Assembly (NCBI GenBank): GCA_034112345.1
Contig: JAWUVN010000102.1
Coordinates: 1-22,245 of the forward strand
DNA length: 22,245 nucleotides
Source: Bermanella sp034112345
GTDB taxonomy: Bacteria; Pseudomonadota; Gammaproteobacteria; Pseudomonadales; Oceanobacteraceae
Reading direction: 5' to 3'
The notes below the pieces were generated by a model. That model saw only the letters and a list, made by a program, of their open reading frames with translations, made no database searches and was not told the origin of the DNA. Positions 5,297 to 13,633 of this stretch are shown here, one piece after another. The translations under genes and the position numbers were made by a program. Numbering within the stretch: position 1 is the first letter of the stretch; the number at the start of each line of letters is the position of its first letter.

Positions 5297-7357
5297 TTAA
5301 TTAACTGTAAAACTCCTACTGGTGCCTGTGTAAGAGACTATGTTTCCACTAAATAGATTTTTCTTATCGCCATAATGTTTTAAACGGTAGGTTCCACTTT
5401 CAGCTTGAGCAGGAATATCCCAAGTCAGTATGGCGTGAGATGTCCCCCATACTTCATCTATACGCTGCCAACGATACATGGTTTGCCAATCGTTATCGTT
5501 GGCCACGGCTTGCCAGCTACCGTTCAACAAGCGCTGAACTTCCATGAACGTACCTTGTGTGCGTAAATTGTTTTTAGGATGCCCTGACCAAAATGTCACC
5601 TGAACCTGATCACCACGGTTATAACTTCTATTCGCATTTTCCACTACGTCACCAATGCTTTTAAATATTGGCGCCTGATCATGGATGACACCTGTTTGAA
5701 AACTGATGGTTTCACCCGTTAAATCACGAGGTGCAGGTTCTAAACTTGGAAACGGTTCCGGGTTTAATTCTATGGCAGGCGCTTGTCCTGCTGGCAACAA
5801 GCTAGCGGCTAATTGATAAAAAGCTTGCTGATATGCGGCTAATGTCCAGGGACCAAAATGCGTTGATCCCCCTTCGTAATGCTGCATGTCGTATTCTTCT
5901 TTTGTTGTCACATAACCTGAATAGGCATTCGATAACCCCGCCACTACTGTGTACTGTGTTTGCTCTCCCAATACAGTTTTTACTGTCTCCATAAGACGTC
6001 GCCCCGCCATAATTGTAAATTCAGCTGGTACCGCTAACATACTTAACTGACCAATTGTGTGCACAGACACTGGCAGTACTTCTGGGGTCCAAGGGTATGG
6101 AGAAGCACTTCCTTGCACCAATAATATGGCCTTATTTCCATGGCAGTCGCGATCACTTTGAACGATCGGAGCCAGCATACTGGCGATGTATTGCAAAAAT
6201 AGATTGTCTACTGTTGCACCTTCACTGAATAAATCAGGGCCACGACCATCCTCTGTACCCGCTGCAAACGCTTCACCCAAAGCCGCTACACAAGTACTCT
6301 TAGTCCCTTCACCGGTAAAATCGCCCGCTACCTGAGTATTCGAAAAATCTACGTACTGATGCTGACTGGCTATGGTACCGGTCAGTTGCTCACTGGCGTT
6401 GTTATACAAATCTAACGCCTTTGCATATTGACGGTCCCCTATAATCTCTACGTTTTGAATACGGTCAGAAGTCGGTCCACGACCTTCGCTATCAGGGTTT
6501 ATGTTAGGCGACATGTCACCTGAATTACTGATGGCAAAAGCCGCAACAAAATCTTCATTATCATTGTAATTGCTATGACCTTTTATGTTCTGCTCAAAAA
6601 GATAAGAAGCATAACCCTTATTATCGCTACTCTGTAAAGTGAATTCATTGCCCATTGCATTGGGGTGAGTGGCAAACCAGTTCACCATGCCAACAGGTTT
6701 GTTGTCACCCTGCATGAATTTAAGCACTGTCATCTCTGGTTGAATATTTGAATCGTAATGCGCTAATTCATCTTGAGGGTTGTTTTCATAGGCAGGCAAA
6801 GAACGGTTATAACTGGCATCCGTTAAGTCCCCTTTATTTATTAATATATAACCAGGCTGTAAATTATTATGAGCCTCTTCAATGGCCGCTACAATGCCAT
6901 CTACCTGTGCATCATAAGCCTGCTCGATATGACCTAAAATTGTAATATCATAAAGTGCATAATGTGATTGCCCACCAGCAGCGGCATGAGTATGTGTAGC
7001 ACTTAGTACCACATTGCCTTTGTTGTATGTGTTACCGTACTTAGCACTCAGTTTTGTTAACACCCCTTGTGAGACGGACTGAAAAAGCGCGCCAGCATCA
7101 ACACTTACAAACACCAATGGCTCGCCATTTGAAAGATCGCTAACAATAAATGCACGAGCCCATTGGCGTGTATGAATGCCTGCTGTTTGTTGGTCAGGAT
7201 TGGCATAACCCATCATGCCTACTTCGGCCGATGGACCCGTTACATCGTGAATACCTTGTCCTATGAGATAGTTATTTTCATAAGCTGAGGCCCATGCTGG
7301 AAGCGCGCATAACAGCGATAGGGACAAACCCTTTACCGTTTTAAAAACTGTTTTCAT
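5297..7357 (-). CDS. Secreted neutral ceramidase
   Basis: This 686-aa enzyme of the neutral/alkaline ceramidase family hydrolyses the amide bond of ceramide to sphingosine and a fatty acid. A Sec signal peptide (residues 1 to about 25: Lys-rich start, Leu-rich core, Ala-Trp-Ala-Ser-Ala end) predicts export. The catalytic domain shows Thr-His-Thr-His (121-124) and Phe-Ala-Thr-His (228-231), which fit the zinc His ligands. It also has Asn-Ser-Gly-Asp-Met-Ser-Pro-Asn (278-285), with Ser283 in the place of the catalytic Ser of the family Gly-Asp-x-Ser-Pro-Asn motif, and Pro-Ala-Glu446-Phe and Asn-Ala-Tyr-Ser-Gly-Tyr (477-482), the remaining zinc ligand region. A C-terminal immunoglobulin-like domain begins near residue 545. 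Length matches the P. aeruginosa enzyme. AAAGGG lies just upstream of the ATG. The AraC gene downstream may regulate it. It presumably scavenges sphingolipids from eukaryotes. Confidence 0.95.
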   Translation of the reverse strand: MKTVFKTVKGLSLSLLCALPAWASAYENNYLIGQGIHDVTGPSAEVGMMGYANPDQQTAGIHTRQWARAFIVSDLSNGEPLVFVSVDAGALFQSVSQGVLTKLSAKYGNTYNKGNVVLSATHTHAAAGGQSHYALYDITILGHIEQAYDAQVDGIVAAIEEAHNNLQPGYILINKGDLTDASYNRSLPAYENNPQDELAHYDSNIQPEMTVLKFMQGDNKPVGMVNWFATHPNAMGNEFTLQSSDNKGYASYLFEQNIKGHSNYNDNEDFVAAFAISNSGDMSPNINPDSEGRGPTSDRIQNVEIIGDRQYAKALDLYNNASEQLTGTIASQHQYVDFSNTQVAGDFTGEGTKSTCVAALGEAFAAGTEDGRGPDLFSEGATVDNLFLQYIASMLAPIVQSDRDCHGNKAILLVQGSASPYPWTPEVLPVSVHTIGQLSMLAVPAEFTIMAGRRLMETVKTVLGEQTQYTVVAGLSNAYSGYVTTKEEYDMQHYEGGSTHFGPWTLAAYQQAFYQLAASLLPAGQAPAIELNPEPFPSLEPAPRDLTGETISFQTGVIHDQAPIFKSIGDVVENANRSYNRGDQVQVTFWSGHPKNNLRTQGTFMEVQRLLNGSWQAVANDNDWQTMYRWQRIDEVWGTSHAILTWDIPAQAESGTYRLKHYGDKKNLFSGNIVSYTGTSRSFTVN

Positions 7358-7654
7358 TAATCACCCTTTCAATCAATTATTACACTGTTTTTTAAGGTCT
7401 AACAAAAAGCGAAAGTGTCAGCCCTGTTAATGACAGCTTAAACAATGAACTAATAGCAAGTATTGTTACTTATGGCCATCAACGGCGTGACATAACCAAA
7501 GGCAGTATTTACCTAGCCATTTAAATTACCGATTAGTAAGTGACCATTGATAAAGGGAGTGCATGAGAGCTTATCTAAGCCGATAAATATGATTGGATTT
7601 CAGGTACACTTCAGCATCTACATTAAACAGCCATTAATTTAAGAGCCGCCCAAG
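7358..7654. promoter_or_regulatory. Divergent promoter region, ceramidase / site-2 protease
   Basis: A 297-bp AT-rich interval lies between two divergent genes and must hold both promoters. I see no strong palindrome or small ORF, and cannot assign -10 and -35 elements with confidence. Confidence 0.4.
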
Positions 7655-8779
7655 TTGTCCAACTTAGAAAACAATACCGATGAACCAAATATCCCAGAAA
7701 CAACCGACCTAGTGAACCTGATGCTAATGGGCAAACCATTACGCCTAACCACCGACAGTGATTCTGTGCAAAGCCTGTATTGGGATGATCAATTAGTTAG
7801 TCGTATTGAACTGGCAGGGGTGCGCATCACTGAACTATCTCATCGCTTTCAATTACAAGCCCATGCAGCGGTGCAACCGGCTGCCCCGCTTTCAATCAGT
7901 TTAAATATCCAGGCGCAAGACAACAGTTTGAGTTACCAGTTATGGGTAGATCAGCGCCAGCAAGAAAGTGGCGAATGCCTCATGCCAGCTGGTGGTGAAA
8001 TGGTAAAAGTTAAAAAGGCCACCAACCTTATAGGGTTGGCAGCACTGGCGTTTAAATTATTAAAAAGCGCTAAGGTAATTAAGGCCGTATTGGCAGGCGC
8101 TTCTGTAGCCGGTTATGCGTGGCTGTTCTCGCTTGAATTTGCATTGGTATTGATTGCCTGCTTAGTGGCCCACGAATACGGCCATGTGAAAGCCATGCAG
8201 TATTTTGGAATTAAGACTAAAGGCATTTATTTGATTCCCTTTGTAGGAGGCTTAGCGGTTTCAGACGATAAAATTAATACGCGCTGGCAAGACGTGGTGA
8301 TATCTATCATGGGCCCGTGTTTTGGTTTGTTTATGTCGCTGGGTTGCTGGCTGTTATATGTCATCACTGACATTGAGCTACTGGCAGGTGCCGCTGTGAT
8401 CAGTTCATTATTAAATCTATTTAACCTTCTGCCAATCTTGCCTCTTGATGGTGGGCATATATTAAAAAGTATCAGCTTTTCTATGCGTTCTTGGATAGGC
8501 CTTGCGGCTTGCATAGCCGGAATTGGTTTGGGGCTTTGGGTGTCTTACACTTTTGGGTTGGCTCTGCTGGCATTCTTTTTAGCGGTTGGTGCATTAGAAA
8601 TTGTATTTGAATGGCGTCAACGTCAAAACTCTCACCTAGTACCGCTTGATACCTATGGGCAGTTATTTTCAGCTGCTTGGTATGTTTTAGTAGCGGCTGG
8701 ACACATCCTAGTGATAATCAGCTTTTCTGATTCAGACAATCCGATCCTGAGTTTGCCTATGAAAATTTTAGGCAGTTGA
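7655..8779 (+). CDS. Site-2 protease family (M50) membrane zinc metalloprotease
   Basis: The 374-aa polytopic membrane protein has the M50 motifs. Ala-His173-Glu174-Tyr-Gly-His177 is the HExxH zinc and catalytic site, and Asn-Leu-Leu-Pro-Ile-Leu-Pro-Leu-Asp265-Gly-Gly supplies the third ligand. About five or six hydrophobic segments run from residue 118 to the end. The first 115 residues are soluble and carry no recognised domain; they may bind substrate or regulate access. Family members cleave transmembrane segments, often releasing anti-sigma factors or membrane-bound regulators; the substrate here is unknown. The start is TTG: an in-frame TAA stands four codons upstream and AAGAG is suitably placed, so no longer N-terminus is possible. 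A later ATG at about residue 23 lacks a ribosome site. A terminator follows the gene. Confidence 0.88.
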   Translation: MSNLENNTDEPNIPETTDLVNLMLMGKPLRLTTDSDSVQSLYWDDQLVSRIELAGVRITELSHRFQLQAHAAVQPAAPLSISLNIQAQDNSLSYQLWVDQRQQESGECLMPAGGEMVKVKKATNLIGLAALAFKLLKSAKVIKAVLAGASVAGYAWLFSLEFALVLIACLVAHEYGHVKAMQYFGIKTKGIYLIPFVGGLAVSDDKINTRWQDVVISIMGPCFGLFMSLGCWLLYVITDIELLAGAAVISSLLNLFNLLPILPLDGGHILKSISFSMRSWIGLAACIAGIGLGLWVSYTFGLALLAFFLAVGALEIVFEWRQRQNSHLVPLDTYGQLFSAAWYVLVAAGHILVIISFSDSDNPILSLPMKILGS

Positions 8780-8868
8780 TTCTAATGAAAACTCGAAAAA
8801 TATTTAGGTACATGTAAAACGCTTGCAACAAGTAGAGTGTTTTAAGTAACGTATGCTAGCTTAATTAT

Positions 8869-8892
8869 AAACGGCCTTTTGGCCGTTTTTTT
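8869..8892 (+). terminator. Rho-independent terminator after the site-2 protease gene
   Basis: AAACGGCC, loop TTTT, then GGCCGTTT form a perfect 8-bp stem followed directly by TTTT. Confidence 0.9.
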
Positions 8893-9296
8893 ATGCGTTT
8901 TAATTTCATTATCAAAAGACTAAGACTTAACAAATAGGTGATTACTTAGCCATTAATACATTGGAATTATCAAGTATACAAAACAATAAGATTAACGCTA
9001 TTCATACATGGTTATTCATCAGCCTAATCGGGCAATAGCCACCGTAAATTAACGGATAAACATAAACGTAGCTAAATGACTAAGCATTATGTATTCACCT
9101 TCTTTTTATACTTTTAATGGAACAATCTTTATCTTAATAGACCTTATACAGATCATCATTTTTAAACTAGTATGGGGATATTAATTAATCTTTAAATCTA
9201 CGACTATGGCAGATCGTACACTGGGTGCATTTTATAAATACGTAGATTTTATGCATTAGCCACCACCTTAATTGAAAATAAAAACGAGATAACCAT
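8893..9296. other. Noncoding AT-rich interval upstream of the OYE gene
   Basis: No gene is supported in these roughly 400 bp. Near the OYE start, AAATCTACG (9194-9202) and CGTAGATTT (9241-9249) form a 9-bp inverted repeat with a 38-bp spacer. It could be a bipartite regulator site, but I do not match it to a known one. Confidence 0.45.
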
Positions 9297-10406
9297 ATGA
9301 GCACGAGTAGTCTTTTCAAACCGTTTAAGCTGGGCAGTTTAGAATTAAAAAATCGCATCGTTATGGCTCCTATGACCCGTAATTTTTCACCCGACAACAA
9401 CGTACCGGGCCAAAATACAATCGATTACTATCGCCGCCGTGCCGAAGGCGGAGTTGGTTTAATCATTACCGAAGGCACCTGCATTGATCACATTGCTGCC
9501 AGTGGCTATCCAAATGTTCCATATATACATGGTGAAGCACGCCTTGCAGGCTGGAAAAAAGTAGTCGATGCCGTGCATGCAGCAGGCGGTAAAATTGCCC
9601 CACAGCTTTGGCATGTGGGCGGTGCACGTAAAGCGGGCGTAATGCCCGAAGGTGATGTTCCTGGTTATACGCCGTCAGGTATGTTTGTGGCAGGCAGAAA
9701 GAGCCGCCATGAAATGACGAAACAAGATATTCAAGATGTTATCGACGGATTTGCCCAAGGCGCTGCCGATGCAAAAGCCATTGGCTTTGATGCCATTGAG
9801 CTTCATGGCGCACACGGTTACCTAATTGACCAGTTCTTCTGGGAAGGCACTAATCAGCGTGAAGATGAATACGGCGGCTCAATGGAAAACCGAAGCCGCT
9901 TTGCCATTGATATTATTAAAGCTTGTCGTGAAGCAGTTGGCCCAGACTTCCCTATTATTTTGCGTTGGTCTCAATGGAAGCAGCAAGATTACACTGCTCG
10001 CCTAGTAGAGACCCCTGAGGCACTTGAACAGTTCTTAATACCGTTGAGCGAAGCAGGTGTGGATATTTTCCATTGCTCACAACGTCGCTTCTGGGAACCA
10101 GAATTTGAAGGCAGCGATTTAAACCTTGCTGGCTGGACGCAAAAAATAACAGGTAAGCCAGCAATTACCGTGGGCAGTATTGGATTGAATGAAGACTTTA
10201 TGCCAAAACCGGGCGAAACAACGTTCAGCGAAGCAGAAACGGCCAATCTTGATCAATTAATCGAACGCACCGACAAGCAAGAGTTTGATTTGGTCGCTGT
10301 GGGCCGAGCGCTTATCTCTAATCCTGATTGGGCTAATAAAGTACAACAAGGTCAACTAGACGAATTGAAAGCCTTTAAAAAAGAAGATTTAATGGCATTA
10401 GTTTAA
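9297..10406 (+). CDS. Old Yellow Enzyme family NAD(P)H:flavin oxidoreductase
   Basis: This 369-aa FMN-dependent ene-reductase (COG1902) folds as a TIM barrel and reduces activated C=C bonds of enones or nitro-compounds with NAD(P)H. Evidence: Leu-Lys-Asn-Arg-Ile-Val-Met-Ala-Pro-Met-Thr-Arg (17-28) at the FMN site; Glu-Leu-His170-Gly-Ala-His173-Gly-Tyr (168-175), the substrate-anion His pair and active Tyr; the following Phe-Trp-Glu-Gly-Thr-Asn-Gln-Arg-x-Asp-Glu-Tyr-Gly-Gly-Ser signature; and a C-terminal Gly-Arg-Ala-Leu-Ile-Ser-Asn-Pro-Asp-Trp phosphate-binding segment. The Thr in Ala-Pro-Met-Thr differs from the Cys of YqjM-type enzymes. Length is normal. The gene is monocistronic, with a terminator downstream. 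The physiological substrate is unknown; a detoxification role is the common inference. No adjacent TetR or LysR repressor is present. Confidence 0.93.
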   Translation: MSTSSLFKPFKLGSLELKNRIVMAPMTRNFSPDNNVPGQNTIDYYRRRAEGGVGLIITEGTCIDHIAASGYPNVPYIHGEARLAGWKKVVDAVHAAGGKIAPQLWHVGGARKAGVMPEGDVPGYTPSGMFVAGRKSRHEMTKQDIQDVIDGFAQGAADAKAIGFDAIELHGAHGYLIDQFFWEGTNQREDEYGGSMENRSRFAIDIIKACREAVGPDFPIILRWSQWKQQDYTARLVETPEALEQFLIPLSEAGVDIFHCSQRRFWEPEFEGSDLNLAGWTQKITGKPAITVGSIGLNEDFMPKPGETTFSEAETANLDQLIERTDKQEFDLVAVGRALISNPDWANKVQQGQLDELKAFKKEDLMALV

Positions 10407-10449
10407 TACCTAAGTTTAATACCTAAGGTTAATACTTAGCTTGAAACTG

Positions 10450-10483
10450 AAATAAGGCCTAGTGACTACTAGGCCTTATTTTT
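10450..10483 (+). terminator. Strong rho-independent terminator after the OYE gene
   Basis: AAATAAGGCCTAGT (10450-10463), loop GACT, then ACTAGGCCTTATTT (10468-10481) form a 14-bp perfect stem ending in a T-run. Read from the other strand it also ends in T-rich sequence, so it may act in both directions. Confidence 0.92.
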
Positions 10484-10610
10484 GAATTATTGATAGATCT
10501 CAACAGTTCGTTCCTATCCTTGGTTTAACATAGGAGGCGGTTGTGGATAAATATTTGTTCAGGCAAAAAAAACATAATACAACGTATTTATAATTGTATT
10601 TATTCATACT

Positions 10611-12482
10611 TCAATTTAGCGCATTGGCCTTTCTATAACGCCCTTCATAATCAAATAATCGATCCTTAATACGCCAGTAATATTTTTGTTTTCTAGCGAT
10701 AACAAAATCTGGGCACGGAAACACATTCGATAACTTTAATGCTTGCTCTAAGCTTTCCACTCTAAATATTTCTGTTGTTCCCAATTTACTAGCAATACTG
10801 ATACTCAAACGTTTAGAAAAGAGTTCATTAAACGCATGCACTTGATTCGATTTAGAAAAATCGAACGACTCACTTAACTCGGCCCCTTGCTCATCATGGT
10901 AAATTATTTTTAACTTACCTTTCGCTTTAGCATCTTCTTCTAAACTGACACCTGAACAACGAATCACTTTTGAGTCTTTCAGTTGAAGTGCTTTTTTCAG
11001 CATATCATCTGGGTCCACTAAAACTTCTTTGCACTTTTGACAGTTTCTGGCGGCAATATCATTTTCACCACCGCAGTGCGGGCATTCTTTAAATACAAAG
11101 CGATAGTCGCATTGATGCTCTTGGGATTTTGCGCCTAAAGTATCTTCAATCAAGCCTTGGCAGCGCCGTCCATAGTGTTCAATTAAATCACCATCTGCGT
11201 CACAAATACCCCAGAATATGTTAGGAAATTCACAACTGGGGCAAAATACTTGTACGGGTTGGCTCTGGCTGTTTGGTTTTTTCTCACCCACTTCGGGCTG
11301 ATACAAGTCAAAGTCATTGCCTGTATAATCAATCACCAAGCAATCTTTTTTATTCTCACTTAAACGCAACCCGCGGCCAATGATTTGCTGATACAGGCTC
11401 ACTGATTGTGTGGGCCGTAAAATAGCAATCATATCCACATGGGGCGCATCAAATCCCGTTGTTAATACAGATACATTTACTAAATACTTAATTTCTTTTT
11501 GTTTGAATCCAGCAATTAATCGGTCGCGTTCTGAGCTGTCTGTCGCACCTGTAATCAGCGCGCTGTTCTCAGATGGTAAATAACTGAACACTTCTTTTGC
11601 ATGATCCACAGTGGCAGCAAAGATCATAACGCCTTTACGCTTACTGGATAGCTCAACCACCTGTTCAATAATGCCTTTGGTCACACGATGATTTTTAGTT
11701 AGTAAGCTATTAACATCAGTGGGATTGTATTCACCGGATGAATTGCTATTAAGACTGCTAAAATCATAATGCTCAATGGTGGCATCTACCAGATTAGGCT
11801 TGGTTAAATACTGACGCTTAATTAAATAGCGTAAAGGTAATTCATAAATACAGTGTTCAAACGGTCGGCTTTGTTCGCTGCGAACAAAGCCACGATAATG
11901 TTTGCGGTAAATCCAACCCATACCTAACCGGTAAGGTGTCGCGGTTAATCCCAGCAACTTTACTCTGGGGTTAACTGATATTAACTTTTTAATAATTTGT
12001 TGGTACTGATTACTGGATGCGTTACTTTCAGTTTTCTCTACATCTCGCTCCACATCCCGATCCTGATCGTCTAAGTTTACCCGATGACATTCGTCGATAA
12101 TTATCAATGAGTAAGGCTCACTAAAATCGTCTAGGTTACGGGCAGCTGATTGGATACTTGCGAATGTGACTTGATACTGAGTTTGCTTAAGCTTTAAGCC
12201 CGCAGAATAGATGCCAGCGGTTAAACCCAAACTTTCATATTTTAGGTGATTCTGCTCTACCAATTCTTTAACGTGGGTCAACACCAATATTTTATGATTG
12301 GCCAAGCGCGCAAGTTCGGCAATAACCAAGCTTTTACCAGAACCTGTTGGCAGGACAATGACCGCTGATTCATTGGTTTTACGAAAATGCTTAAGCGTCG
12401 CTTCAACCGCTTCTTGTTGGTAATCTCTAAGTTGAAAACTTGCCACGCAGTGATGTGCCTTACTATGAATTGATGACATCAT
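10611..12482 (-). CDS. radD: DNA repair helicase/ATPase RadD (YejH)
   Basis: The 623-aa SF2 protein matches E. coli RadD along its whole length. RadD is a DNA-dependent ATPase that interacts with SSB and supports RecA recombination and double-strand break and crosslink repair. Motifs: Q-like Leu-Arg-Asp-Tyr-Gln-Gln (18-23), Walker A Thr-Gly-Ser-Gly-Lys-Ser (46-51), motif II Asp-Glu-Cys-His (130-133), motif III Thr-Ala-Thr (180-182), and motif VI Gln-Ile-Ile-Gly-Arg-Gly-Leu-Arg (366-373). The zinc region has eight Cys (414, 417, 441, 458, 467, 470, 481, 484), and a C-terminal domain follows. Two differences from E. coli are about 16 extra residues at the N-terminus, where a later start is possible, and an acidic insert (about 138-157) after motif II. 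No clear Shine-Dalgarno sequence precedes the first ATG. It lies 145 bp downstream of the 2OG-oxygenase gene. Confidence 0.94.
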   Translation of the reverse strand: MMSSIHSKAHHCVASFQLRDYQQEAVEATLKHFRKTNESAVIVLPTGSGKSLVIAELARLANHKILVLTHVKELVEQNHLKYESLGLTAGIYSAGLKLKQTQYQVTFASIQSAARNLDDFSEPYSLIIIDECHRVNLDDQDRDVERDVEKTESNASSNQYQQIIKKLISVNPRVKLLGLTATPYRLGMGWIYRKHYRGFVRSEQSRPFEHCIYELPLRYLIKRQYLTKPNLVDATIEHYDFSSLNSNSSGEYNPTDVNSLLTKNHRVTKGIIEQVVELSSKRKGVMIFAATVDHAKEVFSYLPSENSALITGATDSSERDRLIAGFKQKEIKYLVNVSVLTTGFDAPHVDMIAILRPTQSVSLYQQIIGRGLRLSENKKDCLVIDYTGNDFDLYQPEVGEKKPNSQSQPVQVFCPSCEFPNIFWGICDADGDLIEHYGRRCQGLIEDTLGAKSQEHQCDYRFVFKECPHCGGENDIAARNCQKCKEVLVDPDDMLKKALQLKDSKVIRCSGVSLEEDAKAKGKLKIIYHDEQGAELSESFDFSKSNQVHAFNELFSKRLSISIASKLGTTEIFRVESLEQALKLSNVFPCPDFVIARKQKYYWRIKDRLFDYEGRYRKANALN

Positions 12483-12627
12483 AATAACAAAATAAGGGCG
12501 ATTCTGTTAAATTAAAAAGATCAATGTCAGTTAAAATTAAGCTAGGCTCATTCTATATTGGCCTTTAATAATTAGATGTTTATGACTGGTAGGGCTATTT
12601 ATCACTGCAATCATTTAATGATCAGAA

Positions 12628-13338
12628 TTATTGTGGAGGGTCTACCCTATCTGATAATGAGGTATTCAGTCGAAACCAACCGGCAATGGAATATCTATCT
12701 CGATTTGCGGCCAATACCTCGTGAGGAAATTCTTCACTCAAAAAGGTCACCAGCGTGGCAAATAGTGGAATAACCTTTACACCGTCTTTGTCCTGATCAT
12801 CTTTATAGATGACTAATTCCCCACCATTTTCACTGGTCCAACCACGATTAAAATAAGCCACTACGGATAACACTCGATTAGCTTCGCCTCTAAACGCATC
12901 ATAATGTCTTTTATAATAATCCCCAGGTCCATAATGAGCGAAGTGGCTTTCGAATGAAAATAAACCTAAGTATAAGCGTCGGTTTAAGAACACTTGTAAA
13001 CTTTCTGACCAGTCTAACCAGTTTTTACCCGCCTCATTGTCACCTGTAATCCAACAGATTTCATCGGTGCGCACAAATTCATTTTCAAGATATCCATCAC
13101 CTCGACCTATCCCCGCTTTTTTGAATTCTTCTGCTGCAATCGATTGCTGGCTTTTAAATAAGTCGTTTGCCAAATTTTCAGGCAAGGCACCATGTCGAAT
13201 GCTATAGCCTTGCTGCTCTATATCTTGAGCAATAAGAGCAAAGAGTGTTTCGTCGTTCGATGTACTAACATCTGATAATGAGGATAGATTTAGGGCTACC
13301 AAGCTACATACCTTTAAATAAACGTAATTTATTGGCAA
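12628..13338 (-). CDS. 2OG-Fe(II) oxygenase, prolyl 4-hydroxylase-like
   Basis: The 236-aa protein has a C-terminal double-stranded beta-helix dioxygenase domain (about 125-225). The iron triad is His145-Tyr-Asp147 and His206 (Phe-Pro-His-Glu). Arg215 in Arg-Tyr-Ser-Ile-Ala-Gly-Trp-Phe-Arg is the likely 2-oxoglutarate carboxylate ligand. His-Tyr-Gly-Pro-Gly-Asp-Tyr-Tyr and Gly-Gly-Glu-Leu fit the P4H/Tpa1-like group, which hydroxylates protein Pro or similar residues; the target here is unknown. The N-terminal third is unassigned. The start is uncertain: an in-frame TTG at 13302 has AAAGG eight bases upstream, better placed than anything before the ATG at 13338, and would remove 12 residues. 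It lies between recQ and radD on the same strand, but with gaps of 295 and 145 bp, so an operon is not certain. Confidence 0.88.
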   Translation of the reverse strand: MPINYVYLKVCSLVALNLSSLSDVSTSNDETLFALIAQDIEQQGYSIRHGALPENLANDLFKSQQSIAAEEFKKAGIGRGDGYLENEFVRTDEICWITGDNEAGKNWLDWSESLQVFLNRRLYLGLFSFESHFAHYGPGDYYKRHYDAFRGEANRVLSVVAYFNRGWTSENGGELVIYKDDQDKDGVKVIPLFATLVTFLSEEFPHEVLAANRDRYSIAGWFRLNTSLSDRVDPPQ

Positions 13339-13633
13339 TGGAGATCGGTGCCATGGCCCTTATAAAAATCAAAAAATCGGTGTTATAAAATGAATACTAA
13401 GGAATAGTGTTTAATCACAAGAATCGACATACTAGAATGCCAGCTTGCCCAAAGAGCAGAGCCTAAAAAGATAAGACAACCACAGTAGCATGATGGTTAG
13501 AGAGTAGATATTAAAATTAATTAACAAGTTCTATCAAAGTTATGTAGCGCCCCCTGATACCAAGCTTACCTAATCAATACATAGGCTCTATTGTTAACTA
13601 ATTTTACATATCCAGTTTTTTCGATATTGTTTA

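Noticed and set aside
8227..8514. Minus-strand 95-codon ORF
   Set aside because: Lies wholly inside the site-2 protease gene, opposite its conserved membrane motifs; no independent support.
10406..10440. Imperfect direct repeats of TTTAATACCTAAG after the OYE gene
   Set aside because: Only two to three short copies between the stop codon and the terminator; not a CRISPR or other known array.
12576..12773. Plus-strand 65-codon ORF opposite the end of the oxygenase gene
   Set aside because: Antisense to the conserved catalytic region of the 2OG oxygenase; a shadow frame.
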